DNA of 64,000 bases from NCBI GenBank assembly GCA_016806645.1, contig JACSYO010002161.1:335001-399000 (forward strand). The letters are read 5' to 3'. This document shows, in pieces, positions 34,011 to 46,799 of this stretch. The position numbers and the translations under genes were made by a program. The notes under the pieces were generated by a model. That model made no database searches. It worked only from the letters and a program-made list of their open reading frames with translations, and was not told the DNA's origin. The first letter of the stretch is position 1. Every line of letters begins with the position of its first letter. The DNA is from Ophiodon elongatus. Lineage: Eukaryota; Chordata; Actinopteri; Perciformes; Hexagrammidae.

Positions 34011-35146
34011 AAAAAGTGTTGTTTTATAATATTGTAAACTGATAAGATTCTAAATTACATTTTACAACAACAAAAAACAATTCACAAACAATAAAATGTT
34101 ATGCACATAAACGTTTTGCTAAATTGCCAAACCGCCTCAGTTAGCCGTTAGCGTAAGTGGATACTTCCTTCTCAAGCTAAACTGCATGAATACTAGTAAC
34201 TCTAAACACACATATTTCTCCATGTATGCAGCTATAAATAGTAATAAAATCATTTAAAGTTAGGTTTTAGAAGTCATTTGGTCTCCTAAAACTGCTGGTT
34301 TCGGCAATTCAAGTAACAGCTAACGGTGCTACAATGACTTCCTGTTTATATCACGCTACAGATTTTTCCAAGCAACCAATTTAGACAACACGCCCATAGT
34401 TACAAAGAACTTAGGAAGGACTTTACACACAAATTAGAAGTAGATGGTTGTACACCACAGCCATTTAGCGGTAAGGACACTGTGACTGGGTCTACATTTA
34501 GATGAGAAATCCAGTTAAAAAAATAAAAAATTAAAATTTTAAAATGCAGAAATAAAAAAACAAAAAAATAAAAAAATAATTTCCATGTGTCTTTTGTAGT
34601 GGCTGCCAGTGCTGCATATATTTCCCTTTCACACTTGAACTAAATGGAATGTGGTGTTATCCTGTTTTTCTGTCCGCCCTCTGTGATGTTTTAGTGATGA
34701 AAAACTTCAGTGAATCAAAGTTGCAGAGAAACGCAGCGCTGTGCTGTGATACAATAATTAACATTCAGCGGGCGTTTGGGGATCAAAGCTGAATAATGAC
34801 TCAAATGCTAAATCGGTTGTTGGGCTTTCGGTTTGGATTTTTCTGAAGCTGGATCCTCGCTGGGATGATGGCGTCTCATTAAATTATGATTTCCACCACA
34901 TGATCAACAGCTTTGCCTGATGGGTCACATTTACAGACAGATAATTTTTCATACACCGAGGCAAACACAAATGTATGTATGAAATGTGTAGACCAGGCTG
35001 GAATGCCACCCAGAGGAATCGTGATATTTTATGTTTTTACCAATAGATGATAATTGTGACGCACTGGTTCCAAATGTCTCAAGGAGACGAGCAGAAATAA
35101 GAAACTTGGAACATTTGTTTTGGCAGAACATTTTTTCAACAGGAGA
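34011..35146. other. znrf1: ZNRF1 intron 1, nothing recognised
   Basis: A-rich stretch around 34515-34580. No gene or element recognised. Confidence 0.4.
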
Positions 35147-36595
35147 TCGGTTGGCCTCAAGGAGGTTCTGGCAAACCATCCGATGGCACAGGAGGGGAAA
35201 GCAGGGCCAACCCCAGGCTGTTCTCAGTTGAAGGAGGGCTGTTGACTTGGACGGGGGGCCCTTTTTCGGGAAAGAGCACTTTGAGGAACTCCTAAACCCG
35301 GCCAACATGTTCCCTGGAGAGGAGGCAGCACCTGAAGACTTGGGGGTGGTCACACCCATATCCCTGGCGGAGGCCGCTGAGGTAGTCAAAAAGCTCCTTA
35401 GTGGCAAGACGCCGGGGGTGGATGAGATCCGCCCGGAGATGCTGAAGGCACTGGACATTGTTGGGCTGTCTTGGCTGACACGCCTGTTCAATGTCACATG
35501 TCGAGGAGCAGTGCGGATTCCATCCCGGTCGTGGAACAGTGGACCAGCTCTTTACCCTCCGAAGACTACTGGAGGGGTCCTTGGAGTTTGCCCAACCAGT
35601 CCACATGTGCTTTGTGGACTTGGAGAAGGCCTTCGACCGGGTCCCTCGGGGGTTTTTGTAGGGGGTGCTGTGGGAGAATGGGGTGCCGGACCCGTTGCAA
35701 CGGGCCATCCGGTCTCTGTACGACTGCAGTAGGAGCTGTGTTTGTATTCTCTGCATTAAGTCAGACACGTTCCCGGTGGGTGTTGGCCTCTGCCAGGGCT
35801 GCCCTTTATCACCGGTCCTGTTCGTGACCTTCACGGACAGGATATCTAGGCGCAGCCGGGAGGTGAAGAACGTCAGGTGCGGGGGTCTTGGGAATGCCTG
35901 TCTGCTGTTCGCAGATGATGTGGTCCTGTTGGCCTCCTCGGACCATTACCTCCAGCATTCACTGGGGCGTTTTGCAGCCGAGTGTGAAGCAGCATTGATG
36001 AGAGTTAGCACCTCCAAATCTGAGGCCATGGTGCTCTGCCGGAAACCGGTGGATTGCTTAAATTTTAATTCTTCAACTCTGATGCTGAATGTTTGCTCAT
36101 TAAATCCAGATCTATGTTGAAAAATACTTCCAAAGAATCTAAAAGTTTCGTCCTGAGGAGGCGCACGGACAGTCTGGACCAGAGGTTTTGGCAAAACAGG
36201 GTTCCTGGAAACTTAAGAAAGAAAGGAACGTGAGGCCATGGTGCTCTGCCGGAAAACCGGTGGATTGCTCCCTCCAGGTGGGGACGGAGTGCCTACCGCA
36301 AGCGAAGGAGTTTGAGTACCTAGGGGTCTTGTGTACGAGTGAAGATATGATGGAGCGGGAGATCGACTGGCGGCACTGCACCGGACCGTCTTGGTGAAGA
36401 GGGAGCTGAGCCGGAAGGCGAAGCTCTCAATTTACCGGGCGGTCTACGTTCCGACCCTCACCTATGGTCACGAACTCTGAGCCGGGACCACAAGTGGCCG
36501 ATATGAGTTTCCTCCGTAGGGTGGCTGGGCTCAGCCTTAGAGATAGGGTAAGGAGCTCGGACATCAGGAGAGAACTTGGAGTTGAGGCACAGCTA
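35147..36595 (+). mobile_element. RTE-clade LINE, rearranged and dead (two overlapping pieces)
   Basis: Plus-strand relative of the element at 28902. It retains RT motifs (FVDLEKAFDRVPRG-like in a broken frame, GLCQGCPLSPVLF, LLFADDVVLLASSDHYLQ). About 190 bases are missing at 35505 and frameshifts occur throughout. At 36060 the LINE is interrupted by a roughly 170-base foreign segment, after which about 37 bases of LINE (from GAGGCCATGGTGCTCTGCCG) are repeated and the sequence continues to MSFLRRVAGLSLRDRVRSSD. It stops at 36595 against a SINE fragment. Confidence 0.85.
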
Positions 36596-36597
36596 CG

Positions 36598-36715
36598 AGA
36601 GCAATTTAGGGTTAAGTGTCTTGCCCAAGGACACATCGACATGGGCTAGCGAAGCCGGGGATTCAATCCTCTGATTGAAGGACGACCCTGCTCACCACTG
36701 AGCCACAGTCGCCCA
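36598..36715 (-). mobile_element. tRNA-derived SINE fragment (head half)
   Basis: In minus orientation: GGGCGACTGTGGCTCAGTGG (A box), a B-box region with GGATTGAATCCCC, then CATGTCGATGTGTCCTTGGG. The 3' half is missing and the fragment abuts the RTE LINE directly. Confidence 0.8.
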
Positions 36716-38929
36716 CACTTGATGCACTTAATTAAAAATGATCCATCTTGATCATCATAATGTTGATATCAATCATAATCCAATGAGTTGGCTTTACTCT
36801 GAGTCACTTAGTTGACTTATCTTTTACCTATCTTAGCCCATCATTTTAATGTAATAGACCTATCCCGAACCCTAACATATCTTTTTATTATTATTAGGTT
36901 AACCTTAAATTGTAAACCATTAATATGAAACAGACCATATTAATGGTCAATTAAAATACTCTTCTACACAAAGAAATGAGAGGGCACCCATTAGAATGTA
37001 TTCAAAATTGCCGCCACTGAGAGAAAGGGCCACATGGTCAAAAAGTATTTTTAATTTTTAAGACCCACTCAATTGAAAAATGGTCATTGCAAAGATTGTC
37101 AATTTATCGGGACAATTTCAAGCTATATTAAACTAAATGTGTGTAAATTCTGGTCTGATTGTATAATATTCCCTTTATCAGTCAATTTTTTAAGAAAATG
37201 GTTAGAACGGACATAAAATGTAGATGACTGTAGATGAAATGTATCTGAATTTGTTCAGTGTGTAGAGTGTAGTCTTGTGTTAAACTCCACCAAAACACAA
37301 TATAGTTGCTCTAAATGTGGATTCTAGAAAACATGCATGTATTGAGAATAGATTGCTGTTTGGCCAAATTAACCTCTTCCCATTCCTGTCAAATTTGACG
37401 AAAACGCCTATCCAACGGATACCCAAAGTAAATTGAAAGCTGTTCTTGAACCATTTGGAGTACATGCGTGGTTTTGGTCTCTTTTGAAAGGTAACACTCT
37501 AAGGTTTCTTTCCCCAACAGTCAGAATCACTGTAAGTGCTACTGGCATTGAGTAATATAAGTTTGAACACACTGAAGTAGAAGGTTTTTATTTCCGCCTG
37601 AATATTTCTTTGCAAATAGATGCCTGCAGATGACTATAACAGGGACTTATGAGCTGGAAAACACAATGGGACCACCGCATGAAGCCTTACCTAGTCCAAA
37701 TTCAAATTTGATAACAATACCACAGAATGAATATTTTACACATGTTTTTCTAAGGGTATGTCTAGGTGTTTTCCAAAAAAGGCCATTTAACCATGGTCAC
37801 ATACCTAGGCTAAAAAGGTTACTAGTCTTGAAATCGTGGGTCTAATCAAAGGTCACACTGAGAGGTATCCTATCCCATATCCAGATTCACTATCAGTATT
37901 GCTGAAGCATAAACGCATCATAGTATTTATGCATGGACGCGCACTGAATTGGCTCCAGCTGTTCGCCTTTAAGCAGTGACTTCCTTGTTGTGGCTTTAAC
38001 TCTCCGATTGTATTTATTGATGTAATAATGTGTTTTGGACTAAATATTTTACTGGATTAGGTTAAAAGATCCCTTGTATAATATTTTAAGAACAGTCTCC
38101 AGGAAAGAATGTTGGCATTATACTTTTCTGCATCCGCAGATAAGTCGAATTTCGACTTGTTTTGGGGGAAGGGTGGTGGTGGTTGGGTCAAACAAACAAA
38201 GGACTTTCACCCCCACTGCTGTTTGTGTCCCACGTGAAACCAAAACTAAACATTGACTTTACGCTTGTCACGTAACCTTGTTACGCGAATGTTATGTAAT
38301 GGTGTGTAAGAAAGGTCGCTAACAGCAGTTCAATCAGGAGAGACCAGTCAAATAAAGAAAGGATAATTGTTTATTGTTAACAGATGATATGTGATGATAA
38401 AGTCTCGACAGAGTCTTTGGCGCTTGGACTCTACAGGGAGATTTGTAATTGAGGGTCGTCTGCCCCGATCAGCAACAAGATAGATCCCCCCGTGGAGTCC
38501 AGACCTGGTGGTGGTGGTGGCTGATGAGGATGATAGAATGATGAGTTGATGAAGCTGATGGATCTGATGAAGACTGGGTGGAGATGGGGAGGTGGTGGGG
38601 TGCGTAACAGCAACATGAATGAACTAAAGGTAGAGAGACAGTCATATTTAAAAGAGACAGCAGGAAGATGATAGGCTAACCATGTAATTGTTTCGTTGTG
38701 CTTATTGGATAGAAGAGACCAGCTGATCTCGACAGCTGGTATCTGATTGACAGCCCCGAACAATGACAGCAAGTAAATGAGTGAGCATGCGTGAGAAGTG
38801 ATTTGCAGATGTATGAGAAATAAATACGGGCTTGCAAGAGTATGGTCTTCCGACTGAACTTTCGCTATAGCGTCATTTGTTATTTATTCACACTAGTTAC
38901 GTTACTACGTTTGTTACCTTACGTTGTGA
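36716..38929. other. znrf1: ZNRF1 intron 1, nothing recognised
   Basis: AT-rich sequence without recognisable genes. A short GGT-rich run lies at 38508-38522. Confidence 0.4.
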
Positions 38930-39331
38930 CCATAGACTGTATATAAGAAGTGGACGTAGTTATTGTGATGTCTCCCATTGATTTGTGGACTGATGCTATC
39001 AAGCCTCGAGTTCAGCGATTTCGACGTCGCCATCTTGGAATGCGGTTGTTGCCATGTTGTTTATTTACAATATTTGGACTGAGGAGGAGGGACGTAGAGA
39101 CGCTGTATACGGCTCTGGTAGGAACCTGTCAATCACCTTGTAGCCCCGCCTTAAAGCATCCCCTGCTTTATGGTCTATATGGCTCTAAATGGACCATAAT
39201 TTACTAAATTAACATCATGCTGTATTGAAGACTTGAAACTAGAGATTGAGACCATAAACTCATGTTTACAATGTTTACTGAGAGAATAAATCAAGAGAGA
39301 AGTAGAGTCATTTTCTCATAGACTTCTATAC
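38930..39331 (+). repeat. Dispersed 0.4-0.5 kb repeat family, copy 4
   Basis: Starts CCATAGACTGTATATAAGAA and runs to CATAGACTTCTATACC. It ends just before the CTCF-like motif, which is therefore absent. Confidence 0.83.
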
Positions 39332-41490
39332 CTTACCTAAGCTTTAACCAAGTAGTTTTGTTGCCTAAACCAACCAATCGCTTCAAAATGTTAACCATAT
39401 GGTATTGAGGCAGATATGAAGTATTAATGGAACGTATTGCTGATTCAGAAACATTTAACATAATACTGTGATTTGCAGAGATGTACAATGGCAAAAAAAG
39501 AAATCTGCCGGGTTGGATCATTTCTTTTTTAAATGATGTGCTTGCTAAGAATCTTTTTCTGTGCTCTAAATTTCCTGTTACACTCTCAGGTTTGAGGCAA
39601 AAATATAATTCCATATAGATAGAAGGAAGGGAGACACTACACAGAAGCTCCCATTCAAACATACAGGCAGTCTGTTCTCCAGCCTACCTGTCTGTGGGAG
39701 GAATATCCTGAGAACACACAGGCAACATACGCACGCACACGCACACCTTGCATGACTATGCAATAACCACAGTGAGAGAGGCTGAATAGATGGAGCCGTC
39801 ACACACTCTGAGCTGAAGTGCTATTAAATGGTCCCATGGAGACTTATTCTTGTCAATCCCTGCACAGACAACACACACACACACACACACACTTCTCAGG
39901 CGAGGTCACTCAACTCAAATCTCTGGCCGATGCATATTTCATCAACCCTCGGCAGCTCAGGCCCAGCCGAGACCCTGACAGAGCTCCCAAATATCCACTG
40001 ATGAAGACTTCAAGACGAACAAAGATACGCAGCGGGAAGTGGAGCGACAGATAAACCATGCAGCTTTAATGGGTATGAAATATTTGCACAGATTGGTGCT
40101 TTTTGTGGCCGCACTGCAGCCGGTGGGGAGCTGCTGTATTTGCTTTTAAAGGTTCAGTCTCAATCGATTTAATCTACAGGACACACATAAGTCACACATA
40201 AGTTATCTGGTTCAGCACGAAGACAAGATAATATTAAAATCCACTTTCTAACAGTGCCCAAGTGTCTGTGTGTTATTTACACGTTATATCTTGTTAGCTG
40301 GTACAGTAGTTCTGACCCTCGTTCGTTACCCGTTAGCTGTGCTGCTAACGTTACCAGCTCTCCTCCTGTCAATTTAAACATAGATTGGTTGTTTACAATG
40401 TAACATTATCAGAGATCACAGACTAGAAAAGCAAAAATGTTGATGTCCAAATTGCATATTTTACTGAATATCGGCGGAAAACAATCGTCAGTAAAACTTT
40501 ATTTCACACTGTGAAGGTTAACGTTAAACTGTGTCATTAATCCGCGGTTCACATGTGTGCCGTACCGTGAGGGGGGATCGGTCTGTTACCCCACTAGTTG
40601 TGACATTTCTCAAACTTTGCAATCCCACTATATAGACAAATACTTTTTAGATGCCGCGTAAAATCATTGCACCTAGGTAGCTAGCAGCAGCTTGAGTTTC
40701 TAGCAGTAGCTAGTGTAGCTAGAGTAGTTAGCAGTAGCTAGAGTAGGTATTATTAGCTAATAGCTAGAGTAGCTGGTAGTAGCTAGAGTGCTAGTAGTGT
40801 ATTTTTATTCAGTCATCACATATAATACAATGAGTAAAGCCTATATACAATCTACTAAACAATATGACTGAAAAGGTATAGGCAGAAGCATAATGCTTAT
40901 ATATTCCTATCCTAAATTCTTATCAATTCAGTAACCCTCAAGATAATTAGATATAAAGAAAAAAGAAAAGAAAAACAAATAATATATATAATTTATATAT
41001 ATATATATATATATATTTCATTCACACTTGTAACCCTCAAAAATAGCTTTATAAACAATTCTTTTGAAAACCAAATATGAGTTGACCATTCTTACATTTA
41101 TGTTAGTGTTGTTCCATAATTTAACTCCTACAATAGAGATACATCTTCTTTTTAATCCCCTTTTTAGCTTTTTGTATGATAAACTTACAAACATCTCTCA
41201 AATCATATTTACACTCACGTATTGAAAACAACCTTTGTACATGGTCTGGCAGTGACTTTGCTTTAGCTCTGAAGCTATTTTTGCATTATTTTATAATATA
41301 CCAAATCATTAAATTTCATAACATGAGATTTTACAAACAATGGATTTGTGTGCTCATAGTAATCATAGTAACTGGCCTTATTCATGATACGTATCGCTCG
41401 TTTTTGTAACAAAACTGTTAAATTTATAAATGTTGACTTTGTTTCCTGTGCCACAGCCGGTAGGAGAACAGCACGGGCTACACCTTCACT
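39332..41490. other. znrf1: ZNRF1 intron 1, simple repeats only
   Basis: Contains a short (CA)n at 39871-39892, a degenerate TAGC-rich tandem at 40670-40800 and an AT run at 40993-41017. No gene recognised. Confidence 0.4.
40670..40800. repeat. Degenerate TAGCTAGAGTAG / TAGCAGTAGC tandem
   Basis: Repeated GCTAGAGTAG and AGCAGTAGCTAG words with variable spacing over about 130 bases. Confidence 0.7.
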
Positions 41491-41769
41491 TAATGGTAAA
41501 TGGATCTGTACTTATATAGCGCTTTTCTAGTTTTCCGACCACTCAAAGCGCTTTAACACTACATGACATCATTCACCCATTCATACACTGACGGGAGGGG
41601 CTAAGGTGCCACCTGCCCATCAGTAGTAGCTACCATTCACACACCGTCAATTTGGGGTTAAGTGTCTTGCCCAAGGACACATCGACATAGGCTATATAGA
41701 GCTGGGGTTCGAACCACTGATCCTCTGATTGAAGGACGAACCTGTTCTACTACTGAGCCACAGTCGCCC
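41491..41769 (-). mobile_element. tRNA-derived SINE, copy 4 (full length)
   Basis: In minus orientation: GGGCGACTGTGGCTCAGTAG (A box), GTGGTTCGAACCCC (B box, best preserved of the copies), the central CTTGGGCAAGACACTTAACC block, AAAGCGCTTTGAGTGGTCGG, and an AAAAGCGCTATATAAG end before CCATTTACCATT. Confidence 0.85.
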
Positions 41770-42442
41770 AATGGTGTCTTAATCCACTATTACCAATGAG
41801 GGCAACGAGGGCATCTCGTCTGGAGAACATAACAGGCATCTCAACTGCCAATTAAGCATGCCACGGTGAGGAATTTTCTCCACCATCATCTCGTCAGTCA
41901 ACTCTACCCTGTCACGAAATCACGACATGATGTAAAAATCGCAAAATCCATCTTGTCAGGTCTCGAGCAATGCATTGCCATTCACACTTTCTCTGCACAC
42001 TTCGCATCAGAAAAGCTGCGTGGATACGGCACAATTCGATACATTTTTACACTTTGCTTGAGGTGGGTTTTTCCTCTGTCGAAAAAGAGTTTAACAGTTG
42101 ATAAATGGATCATGGGAACTCCTTTGCCAAGTGTCTTCATGTATATTCACACCGAAAGATTTAGATTTAGAAATCCCAAGACAATCTGTAGATGGAGATC
42201 CCCTCCATCAGACCTTGACCTTTAGATTTCCATTTCCACAAGGTAGTGGATGTTGATATACTGTAGGGAGAATCTGCTGTTGACATAGTTAGTACCACAA
42301 CACGCACATGTGTCATTTTTAGCTGGATTCTCAGAAGACACTCACCGCTGCTGTGCTGAAAAAACACTTGAGTCTCTCTGCTCTATAAAATGGCTGTTAA
42401 TCAGACAGGCCACAGGTGCCTCTCCCCCTGTCTGCCCTTGGG

Positions 42443-42444
<2 letters not shown>

Positions 42445-42498
<54 letters not shown>
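42445..42498. repeat. (GT)n microsatellite
   Basis: About 27 uninterrupted GT units. Confidence 0.97.
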
Positions 42499-42500
<2 letters not shown>

Positions 42501-42621
42501 ATGAACGAGAGACAAAGAGGGAGGGTTAGGGAGGGTGACGAAGAAAACTCTGAATCATCGTCACAAGGGAGAGCAGATTGTCTCTTTAAAATTCAAGACA
42601 AAGGCCGGTGCTGATGCAGAA

Positions 42622-42730
<109 letters not shown>

Positions 42731-42866
42731 GATGAACAACCATTCGGATGTTAAAAGATGTGTTTACTCGGCTGAAGTTAATCACGACACAGACCAGTAA
42801 GAGCCTCGCCGCAATTGCATTTGTAATGTAGCCTTCCAGGGTCCCCGCCTTGAGATTGCGTCCTCA

Positions 42867-42870
<4 letters not shown>

Positions 42871-42948
<78 letters not shown>
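42871..42948. repeat. (CA)n microsatellite
   Basis: About 39 uninterrupted units, followed by GCAGCAGCAG. Confidence 0.98.
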
Positions 42949-42949
<1 letters not shown>

Positions 42950-45030
42950 CAGCAGCAGTCAAGTTTCCTCTTCCTCCCATCCATCGTCTGTCCGGTGCAG
43001 GTTGAGGTCAAACAAGCCACGGCGGGGCGCATTAAATGGCTGCTGCTTGATTCAGGAACGTGAATGACTTTGAGGGTTTAGCATTCATTCATGTTCTTTA
43101 CAGCAGCTTTGTTTCTGCTCCCGTCTCCATCCTCACTACAGGTCTGCTCACAGAACATGTGGCTGTCAGCATCTGGGAGTGGCGATGGATGTTCAGTAAT
43201 AAGCACCAGAGCTGGGATTCAGGAATTGAGTCAAAAAACCTTTTGTTTTTGTTGTGTGTGTTGATTAAGAAAAGAATGTTCTTGCAAGATAATGTTTAAC
43301 TTTGTTCATTGCGTTTTCTTGGCAATATGTAAGCAGTTGAAAAACGTACCGAAGGAGAAGATAATTAGAAGTAGATGGAATGTGATGCGAATGAATTCTT
43401 CTAAGAGAGAGGCTGGCCATTCATAGCGTAGCACCAACTAGCTCTGCTCTGTAGACTCATGTAATGGTTTCAGATGTTCTTCATGTTCAGGCTGCTTTAG
43501 TGGATTTGGAGCTCGTCATGGTTAAATGTGTGATAGTGATACTAGTTAGAGAGGTTGGAAGGAGATGTACGTTTCTAAAAGCTTATGTTTCTACGTAAAA
43601 AACCTGTGGAGCTAACATTAGCAGAGAACGTTAGCACATCATTAACTAGTGTTAGCCCTTCTATGCTAAGCTAGCTACTGAAGGTATACTGAATGTCTGC
43701 ACCTGCTACTTTTGCTTTTTAATGATTGTAGCAGTGAATAAAGATCTACTGGCTATATAGAAACAGAGTTGTTCCTTCATGTCATCGTCTTGTCTAGATC
43801 TCCAGGTGATGTGGTGGTTCACTTTTACTCTGTGATCTGTAGCTTCTAGCTTTATCTTTTTTACTGCTGAATCACTTTGACATCCTGATATATCCTTCAG
43901 ACGCATGTTGTAGACCCTCCGACTGCTCCTTTCTGAAACACTTTTTTGATTTTCCATGAACTAGATATGTTTTATCAGGGAGTGCAGTTAGTGACCGTGT
44001 GAGCTCCGTGGTGGCAGCAGGTGCGGGTTTTAGCGCTGCTGGTAAAAATGATTATTTGTGTCTATGCTAGCAGGACAGCAGTTGCATGCACAAAGATCTG
44101 CCAGAAATTCTGCCCGATTCCAAAATGAGTTGAGGACGACCGATTCTGGGTTATAATTGGTACCTAAAGGTTTTCTGTTAAGAAAAAACAAGAGAATTTA
44201 CGAGCAGATTCCTGATTAGTAAAGCGATCAACTAGGCAGACAACTAATCTTTGGTAGCTTATTGCTCATGCATTTTAAAATTGTGGTTGTCAAAGTGTGT
44301 TCTGGGGATTTCTAGACGACCTCGTTGAGGTTCATTTGCTACATTAATATTCAAACATGGATTAGTCTGGAAAACCTAGCACTGAACTTTTTAGATGGCG
44401 TATAATTTGTCTGGTATGTCTCACCTGCTCTCAAAACACCAGAACTTCATAAATTATTAAAACAGATTGATTTTCCAACTACCTGGCCTATTTCCCAATT
44501 TTGTTCAGAACCCAAGAGGGTAGTTTAGGAGATATGGATTTTTCCAGAACAGAGGAAACAGCGTGTGTGAGCTTTGCCAGTATCCATGTAACAATTGCAC
44601 ATGTACAATTTCATAGATCGTCAATAAGAAACAGCAAAATACATTTAAATACATTTAAACTAACTATGCCAGGGGGGCAACCGCAGAGAAGAAAAAAAAA
44701 GCATAAAATAAAGTAAATAAAATTAAAAAGGGGACACTAAGGCACAAACTCTGATTGTGTAATTACAAACATATATCACAGGTAATGCTTGCCGTTACTG
44801 TTCTTATGGCCTTTTTGTTGGAACAGCATTTAGGAATTACTCTAGAATTACCAGCATTCAACGACAGAAATTCTACAATTACAAAGAAGTTGAGGACTAG
44901 AAATCAAAACCTTGTTTCATGAAATTATATTATATTAAGACAGACAGCAGGAAGAGGGAGGGGAATAAAGCCAGCTAAACTCAATTCAGTCATCAGGGGG
45001 TACTTCAAGTCAGCAAGTTTAATTGTTGGT
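42950..45030. other. znrf1: ZNRF1 intron 1, nothing recognised
   Basis: A stretch near 43976-44010 shares CAGGGAGTGCAGTTAGTGAC with 3747-3785, which suggests an unnamed dispersed repeat. No gene seen. Confidence 0.4.
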
Positions 45031-45034
45031 TTAA

Positions 45035-45695
45035 AGCTACAGTTGGTAACTTTATTGAAAATAACTTTTTGTAACCATTACCCTAATTGTCCCTTTATCG
45101 TGACAGTAGAACATAAAAGAGATAATCTGCGAAACAATCGGGTTCTTCCGCCTCGTTTTAGTGCTCCTGATGGCACGTGGAAGATTTCACTGCGTCCCCC
45201 AGGGGGTTAACAGCCAATCAGAGGCGAGGAGTCTCTAACTCAGCTGTCAATCACTGCTGGTGAAGCTAGTGAACCCTGATCAAACTGTCAAAGCAGCCCT
45301 GATCAAATATGAATCAATATTCTGTTACTGCATTGTCTATTTCTCACTTTTCAGAACCATATTTTAGCTGCTGTTTATCTGTGAAATGATGCGGCAGGCG
45401 GGTCACAAACGTTCTCATTTTACAGCGAAACAATCACTAAGATATGTTTCTGAAAAGATGTGAGGCCATCCATATTTGATCCGTTTGACCAGAGTTAGAC
45501 GCTCCTCGGCTCTGATTGGTCGTTTTCCTTCGGGCGCTATAGAATCTTGCAAGTGACATTAGGAACACTACAAGGAGGCGGAGGAACCTGATTCATTCAT
45601 AGATGATCTGTCTCATGTACTGCTGTCAGGAAACAGTGACAGTTTGAGAAAGTATGACAAATCTTTGTTTTTTATTAACATTACCAACTGCAGCT
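45035..45695. mobile_element. TTAA-flanked non-autonomous DNA transposon (MITE)
   Basis: Terminal inverted repeats AGCTACAGTTGGTAA (left) and its near-perfect complement TTACCAACTGCAGCT (right) bound 661 bases, with TTAA directly outside both ends (45031-45034 and 45696-45699). TTAA target sites are typical of the piggyBac and Kolobok superfamilies; I cannot tell which. No coding capacity. Confidence 0.75.
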
Positions 45696-46083
45696 TTAAA
45701 GTGATGGATAAACAGTTGAAATCGTGACCTAGATAAAACTGAGAAATTGTTGAAACATCCAACCTCTGCCCTCTGACCCAAACACTGAAAATTAAATTGT
45801 ATTAAAAAGGTGTTGCAACAGACACACTTTAATAGAATTAATTGTAACATCTTTGGAATGTGATTGGTAGATTTCGACAAGGTGGTGCTCATCTAACGGG
45901 GCTTTGGTGGAATCACTGTTATAGATCCTACTAATAGGTATCACACAAGTGTCTTTGGTTAGGTTGGTTTATTTAATACATCAGACTCAACTGAGTGACC
46001 AAAAGACAGTCAACCAGAGGATATCATTATTATAAGATATATATATATATCTATGTATCTATAAATATAGATCTAGATTTATA

Positions 46084-46153
46084 TCTATATATATATCTAT
46101 ATAGAGAGATATAGAAATAGATCTATATCTCTCTATATAGATATATATATAGA
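46084..46153. repeat. 32-bp perfect AT-rich palindrome with 6-base loop
   Basis: Bases 46084-46115 are the exact reverse complement of 46122-46153. The stem includes CTATATAGAGAGATATAGA. It lies within a TA/GATA-rich stretch at 46035-46165. Confidence 0.9.
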
Positions 46154-46799
46154 GAGAGAGTCAGAGATAGAGACAGACAGACTTAGGTCTTAACCCAACA
46201 CAAACACAAATAACTGACTTCAGCAGGCCTTTGATCATTACACCCATCATCCATCAGACCAACGGGCCTCTCCTACCGCCCTTCTGCCTCTTTATCGACA
46301 CGTCCCGCCAATACAGCATCACTGCTTCATCAATACCGCATTTGCACTCTTTTTTTATGACCAACACGTTTAATCCCTGTCCACCTTGGCTGCAGATTCC
46401 CCCAGTGGCGCCTTGCAAAGTGGGGAAGCATTTTGAAACGCTTAATCGCGTTGCCTGTTTGAACGGAACGCAGAGGGGAAGAGCTCGATGACGATTCAAT
46501 ACAGGCCTTTGTGGACGACTCACAAATCTCCCAGCAGCACAAGCGGTGCCATCCCCCGGGTCCGTTTGCAGTGCGGTTGAACAGTAGTCATGGGTCAATT
46601 CATCAATCAATTATTCATTTCGACAAATACTTTTAAGCGGACGAGTTGAATAAGTTCATCGCTGGACCTGAATCAGATTCTCAGACCAGATACGCCTCCA
46701 TGGAATCTAACACTACAGAAATCATGAGGAGGCACGCACACCCACTGCTTTCTTAAAGTAATGTCCTGATTAAATAATACCATACATACGTTCCATCCG

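Noticed and set aside
41491..41769. tRNA gene suggested by A and B boxes (GGTTCGAACCCC)
   Set aside because: No cloverleaf with a paired acceptor stem, and the boxes are part of a SINE family present five times.
43706..43957. 83-codon minus-strand frame starting MENQKSVSERSS
   Set aside because: Looks peptide-like but has no recognised family, splice context or neighbours; insufficient support to call a gene.
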